Assembly (NCBI GenBank): GCA_018398765.1
Contig: JAHBMJ010004287.1
Location: 1-61,493 of the forward strand
DNA length: 61,493 nt
From: Chromera velia
Lineage: Eukaryota > Sar > Chromeraceae
Direction: 5' to 3'
Part shown: positions 56,401 through 61,493 of the stretch, piece by piece
Position numbering within the stretch: the stretch's first letter is position 1
Layout: the number at the start of each line of letters is the position of its first letter
The notes under the pieces: generated by a model
The model's input: the letters and a program-made list of their open reading frames with translations, nothing else
The model's database searches: none
Told to the model about the DNA's origin: nothing
Made by a program: the position numbers and the translations under genes

Positions 56401-59400
56401 TCCCTGTCCCTCTCCTCGGTCCTCTGGCTGCTGCTGCTGCTGCGTGGGGGGGGGGCTCTCAATCGGAAAGGTTGGGAATTCGGGAAGAGAGGAACGAGGC
56501 ATTTGGGGGATGCGTTGCGTAGTGGGAGGTGCATCAGGTCCTTCTGTGACTGCACCTTGGTGCTCTGGTGAGCCGAGAGGCTGCATAGGGACTGGAGGGA
56601 TCGGATCCTGTGACTGCTGCTGCGACTGCATAAGGAAGGGGTTGATTGGGGTGTCGGGGGGGGGCTCGGATGACGTGACAACCGTCCTCTGGCACGTGTG
56701 AGGAGCAGGAGAGGCACAAACATCGCCGTCAAATCCCTCAGGGAGCGTTCCCCCCCGCTCTGGGTAGGCCATGTAGGGGGGAGGGGGAGTGGACCCCGGC
56801 ATGCCAGGTAGGGGGCCTAAGGGGTTGTAGAAGGGGCCGTGATAGTTTTGGGGAGTCGTTTGACCCCGCAGTTGCTGTTCCTCAAGTCCACCCCCAGTCC
56901 TCTCTCCCCACAACCGCTGCAGACGCTCGTACTCGGCCTGAGCCTGCCTCACCGCGTGGAGGTGAATGGCCTCTCCCCTGAGTGACATGGGAACGTCAGC
57001 GTACCCCCCTCCAGAGGAAGGGAAGGTAGAGGGAGGCTGCTGTCGGGGTGCTCCATCCATCACCATCTCCTGAGAAGAACGACGTGGGGGACCAAATAGA
57101 GGGCCCTGGTCAGGGGGCATGCCGGGGCCCATCTGTCTTCCCTCCCTGTTCTGAGGAGGCACGTAACGAGGATCGACAAGGTTGTGGAACCAGGTCGACT
57201 TGGGGTGGACTCGCGATGCTCCCTCAGACTGACGGGCCTGGCTCATACGCCCCCCATTCCTCCCACCCCGAAACCCAAACCTCTCTCCCCCAGGACCCCA
57301 CCTCTCATCCCTCCTGGCGCTGCCGAAGTCTCCAGCGTGCTGCTGTGCCTGTCCGTGAGGGCGCATAGACATCGACATGGAATTGCGCTGTTGGTACCCT
57401 CTCTGGGGGGGGTGGTACGCCTGTGGATTCGTTTGGTTTCGCCCTCCCTGCCTGTTCTCTCCCTCACCCCCAGAGGACACTCCGAGCTCCTCGTCTGCCT
57501 CTTCCAGAGGGTGGGGTGTGGCCCTGCCCTCTGAGGCTGAGATGGAATCTTTGACGCTGAGCAAGTCGAACAACCGAGAATTGGCAACGTTCGACGTGCG
57601 GAAGTACACGTGAGCCGGTTCTCTTGACCCCGACACACCAGACGCTTCTACGCTTTCAGAGCCGGACGGCACACCCTTTCTCATCTCCCTCTCCCCCTGC
57701 TCATCAGTGTAGGAACCCTGCTGAGATCCAGCAGCCGACAAGGGAGTAGTGACGCAAGAGTTCGGAGGCGGGGAAACGCACCCACCTGCAGAGAGGGCTG
57801 CTGCAGACGAGAGGGAGATAGGTCGCCTCCCTTCACCAACAGCCCCGTCCCCACGCCTTCCACCGGCAGCGGACATTGCAGACGGAGCTCCGACTCCCGA
57901 AGCATCGTCATCCCCATCATAAGCTGGGTTGTACCCACCCAACCCCGCTGCGTCGCTTTCGGAAGCTGCGATGCCTTTTATGGGAGGGGGGAGCACGGTG
58001 GGGGAGGGGAGGGGCATCCGAGAAGACTGACGGCGGGAGGAGACCTCGGAAGAGGTCGGGGCCGGCACGAGCCGGGGCCCCCCCTGCACCCCCGGGGCCT
58101 CGCTGATGACCACACTGCCAACCTCTCCCTCTAGACGCTGATATGGGGGAGGGGGGGGTCTCGTCCCAGGGAGGGGGGGTTGAGTGAGGGGAAGGGGCAG
58201 CAGCGGCTCGTCCGTTTTGGGAGGCGGGCTCTCACGAGAGGACGACGACGTACTCAGGCCCACCACGGCACTTCCTCCTTCTGCCCTCACCGAACTGGGT
58301 GCTCCCCCAACAAACTGGTGCAGCTGAGGATGACCAGTAGAGGCTTGGGGGGGGAAGAACTGAGGAGCGGGGGCTGTCTTGGATTGGGCGTGTGCGTTGG
58401 ATCCACTCGCGGTCGTGTTGGCGGGATGGAAAGGGGCTGCCGTCGGTGAGAAGGAGAAACTCATACTCGTCCCCCCCGACTGACTCTCCTGATTTCGCCT
58501 TGCAGCACTGCCAGCAGTTGGTCTGTTGTGGTTGCCTAGAGACTGCGAGAGAGAGAGAAGCGTCGGCAGGGTCGGTGCCTGAACTCCTTGAGCCACCGGA
58601 GCGAGCCCTGATGAGAGGGTGGCAGGAGGGAAAACCCCCGAGGGCAGGGAAGAGCCCCCAGACTGCAAGGGAAAAGAAGGGACGGTCGGGTGTTGTTGTG
58701 GGAATGCTTGTGGTACGGCTGTTGGGGAGTGGGCAGCTGGAAAGGCTTGTGAAAAGACATGTTGGTATGCCAACATGTAGAGGCTCAGCTTCACTTGAGG
58801 GTGCACCGTCGCTGCACTCTCACCCAGCAGCGCATGCTGAAGCTGTTGTGCAGTCTCGAGAGCCTTTGTGTGAAGGTCCATGTTCTGGTGCTTGACGGTG
58901 GAGGGAGGGACGAAGGACGGGACGGAGCCGAGAGCAAGTGAGGGGAGAGGGGGGACCTGGAGGGCTGGTGTGGGGGGGGCGGTGTCCACGCACGCTGCAT
59001 TCCGCCCTCTCTGCGGTGCCGGCGTTGTGTCCAAATCCCCCCCCCGCGTGCTGGTCCCTCCACTCCGCTGCTGTTCTGCTGAAGGGAGGGACGTTCCCGT
59101 GCCCCCCCCGGGTGTTTTCTCCTGCCCCCCCCTGCCCCCCCGAGAGGACTCTGGAGGGGGAGCCCTCCTGGAGACATCAGGGTCATTCGGACGGCATCCT
59201 GCAGACAGAGGACAGACAGGCAAGCGGTGGAAGGAAGATGAACACCCACCGGGCCAGAAGGAGAGGGACGGAGGAAGGGAGGAAGGGAGGCTGTCTGAGA
59301 ACAGGGCAAAGCAGCGTCAAGTCAAGATACAGACGAGCAAACAGAGAAATCCACAGACAATGAACAAGAATGCAAAGAAAAGGCAGACGACTAATGCACA

Positions 59401-61123
59401 CAGATGCTCTCTTTCTCTCTCTCTCTCACACACACACACCACCTACCTGTGGAGGCAGGAGAAGTCAAGATGCCATCAGCCGATCCAGACCTCGGCCTCC
59501 CTCCTCCCCTTCTCTTCACATTTGAAGGTGAAAGCTCGCCCTCAAGATCGGGAACAGGTAAGAGATCCGCTTTCACCCTCGCATCATCGGGTGAAGCCGC
59601 CGCGGCGGAGACGGACAGAGAGGCAGACGGCGTCCCCTTCTCGTCCAGACGTCTGTCCGGAGTCGAACAAGTCGGCGGCGTCCGTCTGCGTCCTCACGGG
59701 GGTACAGACAGGCACCTCCGGGGCGGTCGCACAGGGGTGTTGAACGTCGCCTGCTCAGCGTGACCCCCCATCCTGCTGCTGCTGCTGTCGAGCAACTTGT
59801 GGGGCTCTGCAGTGACGGACCCCGAGGCCGCCGGGGGGGTGCTCTCCTTGTCGTGCATGGAGGCGAAAGGGACTCCCTTGACAGGCCCCGGTCTGCTCGA
59901 ACGTTGGAGGGCCCCTTGTCTGATCCCCGCCGCCGCAGCCGCCCTGCTGCTGGAATGGGCGAAGAGCGCCTCATGCCCCCCTGCCCCGGACAGGCCCTGA
60001 TACCTCCTGTCCATCTCCTTCCACGCCGTCACTCTGCTTTTCTTCTTCTTGAACTCCTGCATGCATGTACACATGCATTCACCAGAAGAGGGACGAAGGG
60101 CGAAGAGGGAAGGATATGAGTGATAACGTCAAGACCAGGAGAGACCTGAAGAAAGTCATGGCGGAAACGAGGAAATCAGAGAGGAAGGGGGGGCACTCCA
60201 AGACTGGTACTGCTACACAGAAACCGTAAGAGATTCAGGGATAAAGGGAGGGGCTGCAACTTCAGAACAGAAATGGAAAAACGATGACGTCGACCAGCTT
60301 ACAGCCCAATCAGTTTCTGCGTATCTGAGAAAACATCGAGCACATTGGTTTCTTCAGACTGCCTGACTGAGTCACTCACTGACTGACTGACTGACTGACT
60401 GACAAGGAAGGTGTTCTTCTTCTCGGCCTTCTCCTCCCAGTGAGGACCCAAGTTGGCCTCCGTGAGGGGGGACATGCCCAGACGTCCATTTGTGCTGGGA
60501 GAGATGCCTCCACGGGCAGAGACCGCGCCTTTCGAGCGAGATGAGCCCACACGAAGAGACCCCCCTGACCCCCCACTGAGGACTGTGAGAGGGCCGTGGG
60601 CCTTCACTGTTAAAGGAGGGGTAGAAGGGGGGGGAGACTCAGTCACTGTCAGAGCCCCCTGAGGCTTATTCCCGCTTCTCTCCGACGCCGCTTGCGAGAC
60701 GTCGCGAGTTGTGGGTTCTGCACTCTCACCCTTTTCTTTATCCTTCTCTCCTTGCTTACTAAGCGGGTGGGAAGAAGGGGAAGTCACAGAGGACGAAGGA
60801 TTTTGCCCCTCGGCCTCTTCCTCAGCGGTTTTTTCCTTTTTCTTCGGAGGGGAGAAAAGAGACCCCGTTCTCTCGGGAACAAGGCAGTCAGGTTCCTCAG
60901 ACGCAAAATCTCCTCGAGGAGGACGAGGGGACACGTCAGATGTCTCCTTTACTTCGTCTTCAGAGAACTCTTGGGAGGTCTCCCTCCCTTCTTTTCCAAC
61001 CTCCCTCATTGACATTCTGGCGTCTCTGCTACTTTCGGAGTCTCCTTCGGTCCCCGAAGGCACTCTCCCAGAAGACGAAGAGGCAGCTCCCCTCGACTTG
61101 TTCTTTTTCTTTCCTGACGGCAT
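53407..61123 (-). CDS. Very large low-complexity RG/ER-rich protein (about 2,358 aa), four exons
   Basis: Exons on the minus strand: 61123-60404, 60056-59698, 59652-59447, 59198-53407, GT-AG and in phase, from ATG (MPSGKKKNKSRG) to TGA after KGGKKKH. Exon 1 is Ser/Lys/Glu-rich; exon 2 has a basic start (EFKKKKSRVTAWKEMDRRY). Exon 4 alone gives 1,929 residues: a short ordered-looking helix region (DLHTKALETAQQLQHALL), long Pro/Gln/Gly/Met-rich stretches, a patch reading STWFHNLVDPRYVPPQNR, an Arg/Asp/Gly-Pro-rich part with RGG-like and DR repeats, and a C-terminal charged helix of ERER/EKER repeats. Such composition is typical of RNA-processing or condensate-forming proteins, but I recognise no family. 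The second intron would be only 45 nt; skipping it leaves an in-frame TGA. Confidence 0.65.
60369..60403. repeat. CTGA/TCAG tetranucleotide repeat at a 5' splice site
   Basis: On the minus strand the exon 1 donor of the large gene (GTCAGT from 60403) is the first unit of a GTCA repeat. Confidence 0.85.
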
Positions 61124-61493
61124 ATTCCCAGCCTGCACACAGAGGAGCCTGCGAAATGAATGCACCTGAAGGCACAAATTGTTCCCGAGCAAGTGCGTCA
61201 AGCAGAAAAACTTACCAGTCGAAACTGAGCGCAACGAGTGAAATTTGACGACAAAAAACTACAGAAAAACCTGGTACATCAGCAAAACTCTCCTCACAGC
61301 TTTCCTCACGTCCACCAACTCAGAGGCAGACGAAAAACGTCCTCCCTGTCACACACGGAGGGCCGAAACTTCCTACCAAAAGTTGAATAATCTGACTCTT
61401 GGTGCTTCCCGTCTCCTCCAAAATTTAAATTGAGACGTTTCAAAAAAAACTGCCCCGCGCGGGACTTGCAGTGTGGTCGCTTTCGCTCGAAGT
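61124..61493 (-). promoter_or_regulatory. 5' flank of the large minus-strand gene
   Basis: The sequence upstream of the proposed ATG. In-frame codons continue without a stop to about 61234, so an upstream start or leader exon is possible. No promoter element was identified. Confidence 0.3.

Overview
The window looks like nuclear DNA of an alveolate alga with a complex (secondary) plastid, most like a chromerid (Chromera/Vitrella type). Three things support this. A bacterial-type ribosomal protein S9 gene carries an N-terminal signal-plus-transit leader. A large regulator carries five AP2 domains, as in the ApiAP2 expansion of Apicomplexa and chromerids. The protein genes are intron-rich, separated by purine/pyrimidine microsatellites and by AT-rich islands holding transposon remains. 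The organism assignment is inference; gene structures were worked out by hand from splice signals and reading-frame phase.

Layout. 1-6.3 kb: AT-rich and repeat DNA with two MITE-like inverted-repeat elements, a decayed reading frame resembling the C-terminal end of a LINE polyprotein, and a long CAGA/GAAA satellite block. 6.95-7.51 kb (-): plastid-type rps9. 8.33-15.39 kb (+): a nine-exon gene for a 980-residue protein with two adjacent hydrophobic segments and no recognised family; one intron holds a 38-bp minisatellite. 15.4-17.1 kb: AT-rich spacer. 17.10-19.97 kb (+): a seven-exon 2-oxoglutarate/Fe(II) oxygenase. 21.37-28.16 kb: a Ty3/gypsy chromovirus-like retrotransposon (-) inserted at the edge of a MITE-like element. 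31.41-34.20 kb (-): a single-exon coiled-coil/GAF/GAF/PAS protein. 35.20-41.01 kb (+): the five-AP2-domain protein. 41-53.4 kb: mostly gene-poor low-complexity DNA with one orphan exon resembling the NDUFA9/epimerase C-terminus. 53.41-61.12 kb (-): a four-exon gene for a 2,358-residue low-complexity, RG/ER-rich protein. Two assembly gaps (29188-29228, 41365-41493) lie beside homopolymer runs.

How the parts fit. I see no operon-like or pathway cluster: the genes are a plastid translation protein, an oxygenase, a putative ligand sensor, a DNA-binding regulator and two unknown large proteins. The strongest unusual signal is mutational. The two 365-bp LTRs differ at eight sites, all transitions at CpG or CpA, and every nonsense codon in the element could arise by C-to-T change at CpG or CpA. 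That is the pattern of methyl-cytosine deamination or RIP-like inactivation. A second pattern is that several splice sites in unrelated genes are built from microsatellite DNA (GTCA repeats at 5' sites, a TG repeat at a 3' site).
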